Assembly: GCA_036245805.1 (NCBI GenBank)
Contig: BTRK01000001.1
Coordinates: 27,721,087-27,785,086 of the forward strand
Direction: 5' to 3'
DNA: 64,000 nucleotides
DNA from: Pristionchus mayeri
Taxonomy: Eukaryota; Nematoda; Chromadorea; Rhabditida; Neodiplogasteridae
Shown: positions 35,141-47,255 of the stretch, in pieces
Layout: every line of letters begins with the position of its first letter
Position numbering within the stretch: the stretch's first letter is position 1
Program-made: the position numbers and the translations under genes
The notes under the pieces: generated by a model
The model's database searches: none
Told to the model about the DNA's origin: nothing
Seen by the model: only the letters and a program-made list of their open reading frames with translations

Positions 35141-38100
35141 GCGCCGTACAACGAAATATCACGCCTCTCATGAGAAAATCGAGCTGGGCATGGGAACGGT
35201 GAAATGAGTTCTAACCGGTTTTGGGCACCCTGAGGCATGAGGCATGATGGCTGAGTGACCCCCGAAATCTTTTTTGTGCATACTTCATCTTGGAGCTCCC
35301 TAGGTAGGGTCGGATATCGGCATCACCCACTTTGAGAGCACTTTTCTTGGGTACGGTGTAAGATAGAGTAAAATTGACCTCTGAGTGACCCCCACTCATT
35401 TTTTTAGCTCTGTCGATCTATACAAACCAATTTCTCTAAGTTGTACACTGTAGGTCAATTTTCACAAAAATATAGGTAAAGCAGCAGCTGAAATTTTCAC
35501 AGTAGATGCAGCTCAGCGAGAGCTTCCAATAAGTGGTTTGCGAAAAAAATACGTGGCGGCTGGTGAAAGTTTCGCCCTTTTAACTTCGCCTGGATCGTTT
35601 GAACTTTATTTTCAACGGGGATACCGATAGGAAATAAATCATTTTAAGAGACATTCCACGAGAAAACGTACCAACCTCCGGATGACTTTTTTGCAACCCC
35701 CCTCAATATCTCGCTGGTGAAGTTCTCATACCAAGTGCTGATATTTGGCCCAATATGAAGGGCTCTGGTGCACTTTCCGAAAAATGCCAGACAAGGTCCA
35801 AAAAAATCGAAAATTTCAATTTTTTGAAAAGTAAGATATTATAGGTTTTTCCGGATTCTTTTTCAATGAAAATAACGAAAAACCTACTCTGGAAGCGATC
35901 AGATGCCGATTTGGCCGCCCTGAAAATTTTTTCAATTAGTCTGCAAAAAATAACTTCATTTTCGGATTCCTCATGCAAAACTACGTTTAGTTTCCGAAAT
36001 AGACGAAAAATGGCTCCCAAACCAACTGGAAATCATCATACCGGTTGTATATAGCAATTGTGAACTAAATATCATCCAGTTGAACTTCAAATAGCAATCG
36101 AGCGTCTCAAACTCTCAAAATTTCGAAAATTTCGAAAAAATCTTTGAAATTTCACGGGATTTCAAATCATTATCGCGTGCAATTGAGAGTGAAATACACA
36201 AAAACAATGTAACTAAGCATGAGAAATAAGTCTATCGTAAAATTAGGCATTTCGGATGATTGCAAACCAGATTTTGGTGGAATCTTTGTGAAATGAGAGA
36301 AATTTGGAATTTTTCAAAAATGAAAATTTCAAAATGAAGACTTCAAATTGTCTGACCATGGTCTCAAATTGTTCGATTTGATATAAAGATAAGATTCGGT
36401 GCAAAAAAGAGCCCATTCGGCATGATTTGGAGATAGTGTGATTGTTTTGCTCAAAGAGCTAGCCCTAAGTGACCCTTATTCTGGAATCCATAACTCCCGA
36501 GCGCACGGACGAAATTTCGTCTATTTCGGAAACTAAACGTAGTTTTGCATGAGGAATCCGAAAATGAAGTTCTTTTTTGCAGACTAATTGAAAAAATTTT
36601 CAGGGCGGCCAAATCGGCATCTGATCGCTTCCAGAGTAGGTTTTTCGTTATTTTCATTGAAAAAGAATCCGGAAAAACCTATAATATCTTACTTTTCAAA
36701 AAATTGAAATTTTCGATTTTTTTTGGACCTTGTCTGGCATTTTTCGGAAAGTGCACCAGAGCCCTTCATATTGGGCCAAATATCAGCACTTGGTATGAGA
36801 ACTTCACCAGCGAGATATTGAGGGGGGTTGCAAAAAAGTCATCCGTCGACCCCTCCCAAAAGGTACGTTTTCTCGTGGAATGTCTCTTAAGCCGATCGCT
36901 CCGAAAAGTGCGGTGTGAAATTAATTCGCCTGTTGAAAATAAAGTTCAAACGATCCAGGCGAAGTTAAAAGGGCGAAACTTTCACCAGCCGCCACGTATT
37001 TTTTTCGCAAACCACTCTTTGGAAAGCTCTCGCTGAGCTGCGTCTACTGTGGAAATTTCAGCTGCTGCTTTACCTACATTTTTTAGAAAATTGACCTACA
37101 GTGTACCACTCTTTAAAAAAGGGTTTTAGAGAAATTGGTTTGCATAGATCGATAGAGCTCAAAAAATGAGTGGGGGTCACTCAGAGGTTCATTTTGCTCT
37201 ATCTTACACCGTATCCAAGAAAAGTGCTCTCAGAGTGGGTGATGCCGATATCCGACCCTACCTAGGGAGCTCCAAAATGAAGTATGCATAAAAAGATTTC
37301 GGGGGTCACTCAGACATGCCTCAGGGGGCCCAAAGCAGGTTAGAACCCGTTTCACGATTTTAGCTCCATTCCCAGGAATGGCGATTTTAGCTCGATTATC
37401 TCGTGAATGGCGTGATATAAAGTCTCAATTTGAAGATTGTTCTAGGGGTAAATTTTCGCGTAGAGTTCGAAAATCTACCTTAGAAAGCTGTATCTCTGAC
37501 CCCTCAATTCCTGTGTCGCGCTATACCTGGGTGGTCGGTTTTTGCAACTTTTGAACGGTTCATCCAATCTCCATAAATGTATAGTAATTCTGAAATATCT
37601 CGACGAAATAAGCATTTTTATTGTTAGAAGTGAAGAGCTAACTCATTTGTGAAAAAAGTTTAGGCCATTTGAATTCTCAAAATTGCTGCCTTGACTCCTT
37701 AAACTCGGAATGCCCTTTTTTTGAACATGTTCATTGGATTCCACGTGAAAATTTACCCCTAGGTGCAGAGCGGGATGCATGGGGTTTCCCGCTTCTTGGG
37801 AAACGAAGTTATGTAAAATCTAAGTATAAATATGTATTTTTCAGGCAAACCATCGTGATTTCAGACCACTATTTAACAAATATTTACTATTCAAGAATGC
37901 AGAAGTATAATTACGCTTGAAAATGCGGAGTTTCGCTCATTCTTAAAAATCGATTTTTTCATCTTCGAAAAATCTCCATTTTGAACGTTGCTAACTTTAA
38001 AAATGCAATTGAAATATCGCATGTTCAATGTAATTCGCATAATATGTACCGACGTAAATCAGAAAAGTTGTATAGAGGGACGCACATATTGTGATTGTTG

Positions 38101-39180
38101 AAATATTATTGCATGGAAACGCCGTTTTGAGAGTGCGTAAAAATAATTTATGAAAGATCAATATTTTTTTTCGAGGGGATTCGACTAATTTCAGACCTAA
38201 AACAATGTTGGCATATAAGGTGATTGGAAAACGTGTTCTTTATTTCAAATTTCATCGATCCAAAAAATATCAAATTTTTTATCACGTGTAAATCGAAATT
38301 TGTAAGACAACGCAAAACCCACTCTGACCAATGCCAATCGACAAAACTCGTGTTCAAAAATATTACTACGTGAAAATTTCTCAAAATTTTACGAAAATGC
38401 TCCCGCAATATAATTTATTTCTAATACGAAAGCTTAAAAATCGCATTTTCTTGCAAGAATATTACATAAATCACAATTTGTGGGAGCCTCAATACAACTT
38501 TTTCTCTTTTATATCGGTACATATTATTCGAATTAATTGCAGCTTCCGACATTTCAATTTCATTTTTAAAGTTAGCAACGTTCAAAATGGAAATTTTTCG
38601 AAGATGAAAAATCGATTTTTAAGAATGAGCGAAACTCCGCATTTTCAAGCGTAATTATACTTCTGCATTCTTGAATAGTAAATATTTGTTAAATAGTGGT
38701 CTGAAATCACGATGGTTTGCCTGAAAAATACATATTTATACTGAGATTTTACATAACTTCGTTTCCCAAGAAGCGGGAAACCCCATGCATCCCGCTCTTT
38801 TGGAACGAAAAAATGCACCTAGGGGTAACTTTTCACGTGGAATCCAATGAACATGTTCAAAAAAGGGCATTCCGAGTTTAAGGAGTCAAGGCAGCAATTT
38901 TGAGAATTCAAATGGCCTAAACTTTTTTCACAAATGAGTTAGCTCTTCACTTCTAACAATAAAAATGCTTATTTCGTCGAGATATTTCAGAATCACTATA
39001 CATTAATGGAGTTTGGATGAGCCGTTCAAAAGTTACAAAAACCGACCACCCAGGTATAGCGTGACACAGGAAATGAGGGGTCAGCGATACGGCTTTCTAA
39101 GGTAGATTTTCAAACTCTACGATAAAAGTTACCCCTAGAACAATCTTTAAATTGAGACTTTATTTTTCGTTGTACGGCAC
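35141..39180. mobile_element. Fold-back element X, copy 2, carrying element Y
   Basis: The left end GCGCCGTACAACGAAA and right end TTTCGTTGTACGGCAC are inverted copies. The left arm resumes after the nested Y element at 37416 (TAAAGTCTCAATTTGAAGAT) and pairs with 38560-39180 (for example GGCAGCAATTTTGAGAATTC). Without Y the unit is about 1.8 kb. Its outer arms match element X copy 1 (CCGACCACCC, TCGACGAAATAAGC). Its centre differs and lacks the GTACCA repeat. No transposase was recognised. Confidence 0.85.
35159..37415. mobile_element. Fold-back element Y nested in element X
   Basis: The ends are TCACGCCTCTCATGAGAAAA and, inverted, TCTCGTGAATGGCGTGA. TA lies at both junctions (35157-35158 and 37416-37417). 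Arms of about 900 bases pair with each other (35600-36020 with 36500-36940, including AAGCGATCAGATGCCGATTT). Joining the flanks restores the terminal sequence of element X, which proves that Y inserted after X. Frames of up to 163 codons in the arms exist on both strands because the arms are inverted copies; they show no transposase motifs. Confidence 0.85.
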
Positions 39181-39772
39181 ATAGGTGAAATTGCTCAGTT
39201 CTCTCAGATAGTCACTCATAAGATGTTCACATACTACTATGGATGTTCTTATGAACTAATGTATTCAAGCAGGAACTTTCCTCTATAGATCATTTTCGAC
39301 AAATCCACTTTACTCGCAAGGAACTGAGCACTTCAGAAATCAGTGAGACTACAATGATTGGTCTTCGTTCCTCTCGTCATCATTCGTTCTTCTTCTCATC
39401 AATTTCCGCTTCCCGTACTCGTTCGATACCTGAATGGTAGCAAGTAACAAGATTCGTCATTGTCTTAATTTCTCACTTTCTTGAAGGCTCTATTTTGTGT
39501 CTATTAAAACTTGAGTGCGAATTTCGAAATTCGACAAATCGTGTCTTTAAAAAACCCAGGCTTCAGATCTTCCGATCCTTTCTGCTCACCTTGTCCATCT
39601 TCCCTGTCTTCGTTACTCGTCGTCTTTCTCTCTACCGACTTATGGCTCTTTCTCACGCTTGTTGTCTGAATTACTTTCATTTTCACAATTTCAAGCTTTT
39701 TAAAAAAATTGCACCAGTTCTAGTTACAATTACCACTTGTCAATCGCGTCCTTTCTAACTACAGTTGGCTAC
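39181..39772. other. Spacer between element X and ferroportin
   Basis: The first 90 bases continue the KLHL upstream unit (CTCTCAGATAGTCACTCATA; ACTACTATGGATGTTCTTAT). A Lys/Glu-rich minus frame (39504-39686, beginning MKMKVIQTTSVRKSHKSVER) and a following minus stretch, GIERVREAEIDEKKNE (about 39385-39432), could be exons of a small gene, but I cannot establish joins. Confidence 0.35.
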
Positions 39773-42700
39773 TCAGACAAGATAGCAAGCGCGATATGAA
39801 ACCTCTTCGATTGGTATCGCAATCCGAGGACGGAGACGCATAGTGGGTTCGCGACCTCGTCTCGAATTGCCACCTCTATCACTGACCTTGAAGACGTAGT
39901 AGATGTAGGCTGCGAATCCACTGCAGACGAAAGCGAACGAGATGAGGATGCAGATGCCGAAGGTCGAGGGATCGGGCAGCACGATCACCAGCAGGTCCTG
40001 CACAACGAAATAAGACTATGTCTTCAGAGGTCTACCTTCCAGGCCGTAGAGTTCATACGTCTAGTTTTTAGTCTTTATTCTAAGGGAGGAAACTTATAAA
40101 ATAAGGCTTTTTTAGACTGCATTATGGGAGATAGACGTTTGAAGTAGTTCTCGTATTTCCCTGAGAGCTGTATTGAGTTTTGCACTAGATCGGATGATAA
40201 CAATTTATTTGTGTAGCATTTGATAGATCAAAGACGGCATTACGAAATAATGCTCATCCGACTTAGTTATTCAACAAGAAAACTCACTTTCATCACGGAG
40301 AACGCCTGGCAGATTGCGTTGTGCACTCCGAATACGGTGTTCCTCTGAGACTCGGGGGTCGCCAATTGCATGATGTGAGTTATGGCAAGATCCGCCATCC
40401 AAAGACCTGAACCACATCATAAGATGGAACTGTATGATAAGGTGGAAAACACTTTCAACTCTCCACCTCTGATACTTTCACTGCTCTTGCAGTATTTGGT
40501 GCTCTCGTGTATGGCTGTGATTCACATATCAGCTCTGTTCGGATGCAGCAATAGTTTGTGGCTCTTGTTTCCAGGTCAAATATTTCTAATGGTCGCAGAC
40601 GGTGGTATGTGATTTTTGCTCAGTCTCTTTTTGCTTATTCTTTGCTTATTATCTTTCTCTCTCTCCTTACCGAATCGTGCCATGGCGATTCCGGCGAAGA
40701 AAGCGAAGATTGAGGCGACACTCGTGCCATCAGACGTCGTCCAATTCGACCAGTCTGCATCGAATAATAAAGTCGAACAATACAGTAATGCGTATAAACA
40801 GGCCTTTGTAGCACCGTTTCTGACGCTCTCTGGATCGGTCGAGAGGGAGTATGGTAAATAAATATACGAAAGCCCGTTTATCGAAGTCTAACCGGAATGA
40901 TCCATATATATTCGCATCGGAAGGATTATATCCATAATCATCCTCTACTAGATGAATTGATCAGTGCACCTCTGACCTATCTTCGAGGGCGGTGGCGGTG
41001 ATGCAGTGGGAGCATCGGGAGAAGGAGAGAATGAATCGATAAAGGCCTGCCACCAGGAGGACCACCTGGAAGGGAGAGATCAACATAAAGAACAAAAGAA
41101 AGAACGTATCATTCGGCTCTCACGACAAGGCGTGCACTACCGCCCCCGCGCCAGTTCAGCGTCCAGTCCTGAGGTTATGCGTCAGGCTAACCGACCGTCT
41201 TGTGTGCACGCGGTGGGAGATTTTACTTTTCGCGATTTTTGAATCACTACCAACATAGATGCTATGAAATAATCAGCATTATGCTGACGCCCATGCTGTA
41301 GTAGTAGTAAGTAAGATACTACAGTGTAGAGTGTAGGGATAGATTTTAGTCGTACTGTGATTAACGGTATTCTTAGGTCCGCGAAATCTGAGTGGATTGG
41401 GTCCAGTCAAAAAGCGAGAAGAAGGGGGCACATCTGGGCTTCCGCACAAGAGTCTAATGGTAAGGGTCCTCACGTAAGTGTGTCGAAGTAAGCAGCGGGA
41501 TTCCACGGAGATCCGGGCAGCCAGATCGAGACGACCGCCACGACGAGACACATCTCTTGCAGCTGAGAGGAGCAGAGATCAAAGATCAACCATGGACGAC
41601 ACTCACAATCATTCCGATCATGCCCGTTTTCATGACACCGAAGCGTCGCTCGAACACCGCGTACATTATGGCACCAGCGACGCCTGAAAGAGAGTGATGG
41701 AACCGATGAACAAGCTGCAGATGAACAACAAGGAAGCAAGGCACTAGGTCGGATGATCACCATCGGATGATAACCTACTGGATGATAACCAAAAAATGGA
41801 CCCTTCGGCAGAATTTTCGGAAAGATTTCTTGTCAGCCTGGGAACATATTGTAAATATGCTATGATAGGTACAATTTTTGGATATCATCCAACAGTGATC
41901 TACCTAGTGCCGATAGCACGGATCGAACATCCACAAATTATAAAACCGGTTTATCACCTGCGGCGGATCCGAATGATCTGAACAATCCCAGAATATTCTC
42001 TGGCAGACCGACCGACTCTCCGTATCCGATGGCCAACTGAAGATGGTCGTTGATCTCTCACGTTCCGATAGCCCATTGATGTCATGGATCACTCACACCG
42101 TCAAAACCGAGCACAGTCATGAAGAGCAGCGCCATGCCCAGAGCTGCAGGGAATACCTGAGATCACAGATTTGATGGATGGACGATGAGGTCGTCGAACA
42201 GACTGGGCGTAGTATGTGGAGAGAACGGTGAAGAGGGTCGAGATGCGCTGGCCGATCGATGGCTTCTTTGTCTCCTCCTCCACCACTTTCGAAGACTCTT
42301 CTTCAGACTCGTCTTCGGGATCACCCTACAGTATCCTGATCACCCTACGGTATCCCGATCCCTACAGATTTCTGATCACCCCAGCCATATTATCCCGAGA
42401 GCGATGGTGTACTATATTCTAACAGAAATTATATAACACTGTGATTGAAATGGGATTAACCTTGACTCGTAGTCGCTCATTCTTGCCGTAGAGAACATAG
42501 AGAAGCGAGGCTTTGATGATGAGCGAGATGACTGAACATACTGTACGGGAGGATTACTGTAGGTTAGAGCTGGAAATCAGGGTACCCGCGAGAACGATGC
42601 AGGCAATCTTGAGGCTGACGAAGGAGAGCAGTGCACCGAGGAGGAGAGGAGAGAGCACGTTAGCGAGCTGGTCGAGGGAAGTCAGGATTGCATTCGTCTC

Positions 42701-44301
42701 TGGCGTATATTCGTTAGGAAAAAAGTTCTTTAATTAGACCATCTATCATTCATTGACCCGAATAAAAGCCCAAATCAAACCCGAATAGAGAAACAAATGA
42801 GAAATATCAACAAAAATTGGAAGAATCTGAAGTCCGAGACAAGCCAAAAACTCATGTTCACCTGTTGACTTCATTCCGATTTGATATTCCGTCGGCCAAT
42901 TATTCTCATAAATACAAGGCTGTTATCGAGAATGAAACTCACTAGCGAGTGAGCTTCCCTCCTCTTTGTTCTTCACAAGAACGAGCACCCAGTCTCTACA
43001 AAGTTTTTTTTCTCATTTCTGAATACTTTACTCATTGTTGGAATCTTCTTAAATTTATTCTGCTACTATAACCATTTTCTTCATCATGCCCATCAGAAAC
43101 CACTGTCTTTTCATTCTCAACACTCCGATCCGAATTTCTATCTCATTCGCTCACCGTGAAGTCAGATTCTTCTCAGCCATCACGAATACGCGGTAAGAGG
43201 AGCAGAAGAGCATGCCCAGCAGCAGACACAACGTCTGCAACGACAATATTTGGTCTCTGATATCTGAACTTGGCTCATGCCATCTATTCATTGATGTGTA
43301 AATGACAACAATCAAATTAAATGGTATTCTATGGTAAATTCAGTACATATGGTCAAATATTGCACGGAAAGTTTGACGATCACTCACATATTCCCAGAGA
43401 CTCCGATCGATGCTCAGGCAGACAGCGAACAAACTGCAAGATGCGATGATGGAAAAGTTGTTGCCCAGCAGACAGACGATCATCCCTGATAGATCAAAGA
43501 TCAAATCAGAGGTCAAAGATCGCTCACCCCACTTCCGCTCGCTTCGACCGTCAACTACGCGGCCAACAGCTCCGCTGAAGGCGATCTGAAGAGGGAGAGA
43601 TCAGAGAATATAATAGATTTGAATTGTCTCTCTCTGTCCTGAATCACTGTTTCACTTACCAATGCTTTTCCTCTTTCAATGATTTCTACGGAAGTAGGAA
43701 AGTGGCTATGATACCGATATGGTGCTGTTCATTGTATTCTACGGTCCCTCTTCCTTGACTAATATCCAGCAGATCAAAGACCGATTATTGGTGGAATGAA
43801 ACTACCTAAGAATACATACATTTTTTACGATAACAGCGTGACGCGATAAATTATTGATCGATTGAAGACCAAAGATCACCTGGGCAATTCCCTCTGCTAA
43901 CTGTTCGATGGAGACCAGTTGAATGCCTCCCAGTAGCTGCATGCAGAGAGAAATGGCGAATGACCAGCCTCGGTCCTCCTGAGCGAGTGAATTCAAGGTA
44001 GATCATGAACAAGACCAAATTATCGATCGATTCGATTCAGGTGATTTCTTCTAGAATTGTATTTCATCGTTGACGATGATGTCAAAAATGTTTATGTGCA
44101 AATCAATGCGATGATAGATCGGTAGAAAGACGAAAAGATTCCCTCCACATAAAGGATCCTATGATGCAAAATCGGCTGGTCACGATAAAAGTATACATAA
44201 TTTTGGCAACAATTAACGATATTTGAATGACAAGGATTGCATACCAGACACGTGCATATGAAGGCGGCGTAAAGCAGTGTCTGCTGGGCTGTCCTCTTCA
44301 T
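39773..44301 (-). CDS. Ferroportin (SLC40-type iron exporter)
   Basis: At least 15 exons join into a polytopic membrane protein. Readable exons include 44245-44301 (MKRTAQQTLLYAAFICTCL), 43880-43978 (EDRGWSFAISLCMQLLGGIQ), 43528-43585 (GAVGRVVDGRSERK), 43388-43485 (NNFSIIASCSLFAVCLSIDR), 43155-43234, 42943-42995 (RDWVLVLVKNKEEG), 42586-42699 (TNAILTSLDQLANVLSPLLL), 42206-42325 (acidic loop DPEDESEEESSK), 42099-42156, 41958-42036 (GESVGLPENILGLFRSFGSA), 41607-41683 (GVAGAIMYAVFERRFG), 41474-41562, about 40990-41072, 40672 region (FFAGIAMARF), 40288-40406 (GLWMADLAITHIMQLATPES), and 39773-39997 (DLLVIVLPDPSTFG... to the stop). The GDR-W-F-AI start, the G-VG--D loop, NRL/EK--SRDW, LDQL-N-LSP and RFGLW--DL blocks are ferroportin signatures. 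Ferroportin exports ferrous iron across the plasma membrane. The order and frames look intact. The exact limits of the exons near 40.7 and 41.0 kb are uncertain. Confidence 0.9.
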
Positions 44302-45995
44302 CCCGACTGCAGCTTATCGCGCGTGCTGAAATATAATCACATCGTAGAGTGAAACGAAAATGTCTGGGAATTGCGATTGAGATGCAATGTGATGGCTGGA
44401 CTTCGACATTCGAGTAATTAATCGTCTCTTAGATAGCCACTCTCTATTGACCGGGGAGAAATCATGAAGAGTAAGGAGTATGTTATTAATGAACGATTTT
44501 ATTGTCGCTTATCGGGCGGGCTGAAATACGATCACATGGTAGAGTGAAGCGGAAATACGAGATGCAATGTGAGTTCGAAATTCTGGTAATCATTGCTTCA
44601 TTTCTCTCTTGAACGTTGAGAAATCATGAACGGAAACGAATGAATGAACGATTTTGCATGCACAAGCCAAGGGCAAAGGATGCACGAATTTATGAGATTG
44701 ATAAGAATATTTCTGTGAATGCCTCTCACAGGACAACAACGCATACGAAAGAAGGACTAGTATAGTCTTTGTAAATGACAGCGACTTCTTCCCAGTTGAA
44801 TGGGTGTGACAGAAAGACAGAGAGACCGATTATGCAGCTCCCTAGGAGAGCAGACGTGAGAAGCATGCTGGGAGACACGCTTATCTGGATGAGAGACTAG
44901 AGACTCTAGTCTAGAGTAGAGGAGGGAGTGTGAGAAATGAGAGACTATTGGAAAGGCATGGCAATGATAATAGCATGACGATGAGCTATGCAATCAAAGT
45001 AAGTGTGTAAATGCATGTGCAAATGTAAGGAGGAGTAATGTGTGTGCGGTGTTCAAGTATTTTTATGGCCCATATTTGACTACTCCTGTAGAAAAGTTTA
45101 AAAAAATCTTCAGTGAAACTATGACAAGATCTAGTTGCAGTCTCTGCAGAATGGAATCGATCAAATCTTGAAACACAGCAGGAAAAAAACAATTCGGAAA
45201 TTATCATATTCATGAGTCCGAAAGCGTATCAACATTGATAATTCCCTATTTTTTCTCCCTGCACGCACCTGGGACCTAGCCGACGTCAGTGTCGACAAAA
45301 GACCAGCGATAAGAGATCATCGGTGAGGAGATCTGGAACGCACATTGATTAGAAAAAGCGCGACGAATTGATCGCAGTCCCTTCTTTTGTGACTTTTCCT
45401 CCCGAAGATTGATAGCGAGATTTCATAACCGCTTAAATTTTTCTCGATATAGCTCAATTCAAAGATGCTAAATCGTATATCATGACTCTAATAGATGTAT
45501 TTCAAGTCTCGTACATTCAAATTTAGATAAACGATTTTGCCGAATGAATTTCGTCCGGAATGGCCAGAAGCTCTCATATAAATGAAGCCTATAAAATAAT
45601 TTTCATACATTAAGAACTTCGATTATTAGGAGTTGAACTCGATATCTACCAGCCCTAAAGCGTCAAATGCAGAGATCATATTAAGAATAATTTAGGTGAT
45701 TAATGGCTTTAAGATTTCCCTTGTTGTGATATTTTTAGTGTATCGGCAACTGTAGAGATAATATAGTCGCCCTTTGTAAATGGAGAGAGGAGAGAAGTTA
45801 GTCTAATTGATCGTATGAGAGGCATGCCAGAGGGTCGCACAATGGTATGTAATAAATGGAAGGATATTGAAACTCTGCCACTAGGTATGATTGTTTAGTC
45901 GGAATATTCCGATTTCGCGAATGCTTTGGAAGAGAGTCTACCAAGTCATTCGGTCATTCATTCATTCATTCATTCACTTCTTCTGCTCGACAGTC
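44302..45995. other. Intergenic upstream of ferroportin and family B copy C
   Basis: It contains a sequence at about 44890-45000 that parallels 26290-26400, including AGAGACTCTAGTCTAGAGTA. The approach to copy C (45815-45995) matches the approach to copy A (27240-27421). A related pair, CGCGCGTGCTGAAATATAAT and CGGGCGGGCTGAAATACGAT, occurs at about 44318 and 44513. No gene was recognised. Confidence 0.5.
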
Positions 45996-46488
45996 ATGTC
46001 TTCCATTCGTATGACTCCCAACCTAGAGCAGCGCAAAGCAATCTTGCTTCTACTCTTCACTGGAGATCAATTCGACGACTTCAGTGTGAGCCTTATTTTA
46101 TTTTTCACAACTTTTATACTTATCTTACTTCACTGATTACATTCTCATTTCTCTTTCCCAATCGAGCATTTTAGCGCGCCGTTCTTGGCAAGTTCACAGA
46201 TGAGACCTTCTTCAGCGTAATTGGGCTCATCCGAAAATTCCACAAATATGATGACTTTGTGAGTTTCAATTATCATTTATGCAAATACATGTACATATAA
46301 CAATGATAATCATCACAGGCCCACCCCTCGATGGTATCTCTTGCCATGAAACTCACAAAGGACTTCGATTATCAATTGGAGAAGCTGATTGAGTTCATCG
46401 GAAGGGAAAGAGTGGACGCTTACGGTATAGTAAAATATAATATTCTCAATTCAATCAATTTTTTTTCAGAGGGAACTGGACTGAGCGT
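45996..46488 (+). pseudogene. Family B copy C, truncated within exon 5
   Basis: Exons encode MSSIRMTPNLEQRKAILLLL, RAVLGKFTDETFFSVIGL, MVSLAMKLTKDFDYQLEKLI and EFIGRERVDAY. The next exon breaks off after GGGAACTGGACTGAGC (46488) and is followed at once by GTTGATTTCAGGTGATGAAC, the start of the duplicated spacer also found at 30831. The remaining exons are absent. This is a deletion or unequal-crossover scar between copies. Confidence 0.85.
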
Positions 46489-47255
46489 TGATTTCAGGTG
46501 ATGAACAAACTCGTCGTGCCTATGATATCAACAAGCAGGCAAAGGACTCAGTATCGATTCAGAATCGAGAATCTACCGCGATGCTCCCCCAAGATTGTTA
46601 TTGTCCATACTGTTGTGCAGTCCAAGTCGTGCTACACTTTTCACTTGTTTCTATTAAAATGCTCCCCCTCACAGATATTTACGTTCGAGTAGTACCAATA
46701 CAGTTGTACAATCGATATATGTTCAAGTCATCACCAGCAAGACAATCTGAAAATGAAAGAATTTACACACAATTTATTTTCCCTCGAAAAAATATCAGAG
46801 AAAAATAATACCTATGTCTCGGTGATGGAAGCATCTTTGCATGTACAGTAGACAGATTCAGTAATCATAATCATAAAAAGGGGTCATGAACGACAAAAAG
46901 AAATCGCTTAGCTAATTTTACGAATACAGCAGATCCTGGAACAGAAAAAAACAACGTTTTTAAAATATATTTTCGAGTGAGATGTCAAAAATTTCCTCAA
47001 GGCTAGGCTCAACCAGATAGATTTTTAAATTGAATCAAGAAAGTTGTTAGTCGAATTGAAACTATGCGAGGCATGCCAGAGGGTGTCACCATCGCATGTA
47101 ATAAATGGAAGGATATTGAACTTCTGCCACTGGATATGATTGTTTAGTTGGAACATTCCGATTTCGCGAATGCTTTGGAGGAGGGGCTAACAAGTCATTC
47201 ATTCATTCATTCATTCATTCATTCATTCATTCACTTCCTCTTCTGCTCGTCAGTC
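46489..47255. repeat. Recent segmental duplication, copy 2 (pair with 30.83-31.57 kb)
   Basis: It is almost identical to 30831-31571; examples of differences are AAAATCGAG/AGAATCGAG and GAATAGAGC/GAATACAGC. It leads into family B copy D, as the partner leads into copy B. The near identity implies a very recent exchange or gene conversion. Confidence 0.85.
47183..47233. repeat. ATTC microsatellite, expanded, before copy D
   Basis: About eleven ATTC/CATT units lie directly upstream of the copy D start codon. This is the longest version among the four paralogues and probably lies in the 5' leader. Confidence 0.9.

Noticed and set aside
36545..37036. 163-codon frame in element Y
   Set aside because: The same protein stretch appears on the opposite strand at 35703-36020 because the arms are inverted copies. 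No transposase signature is seen.
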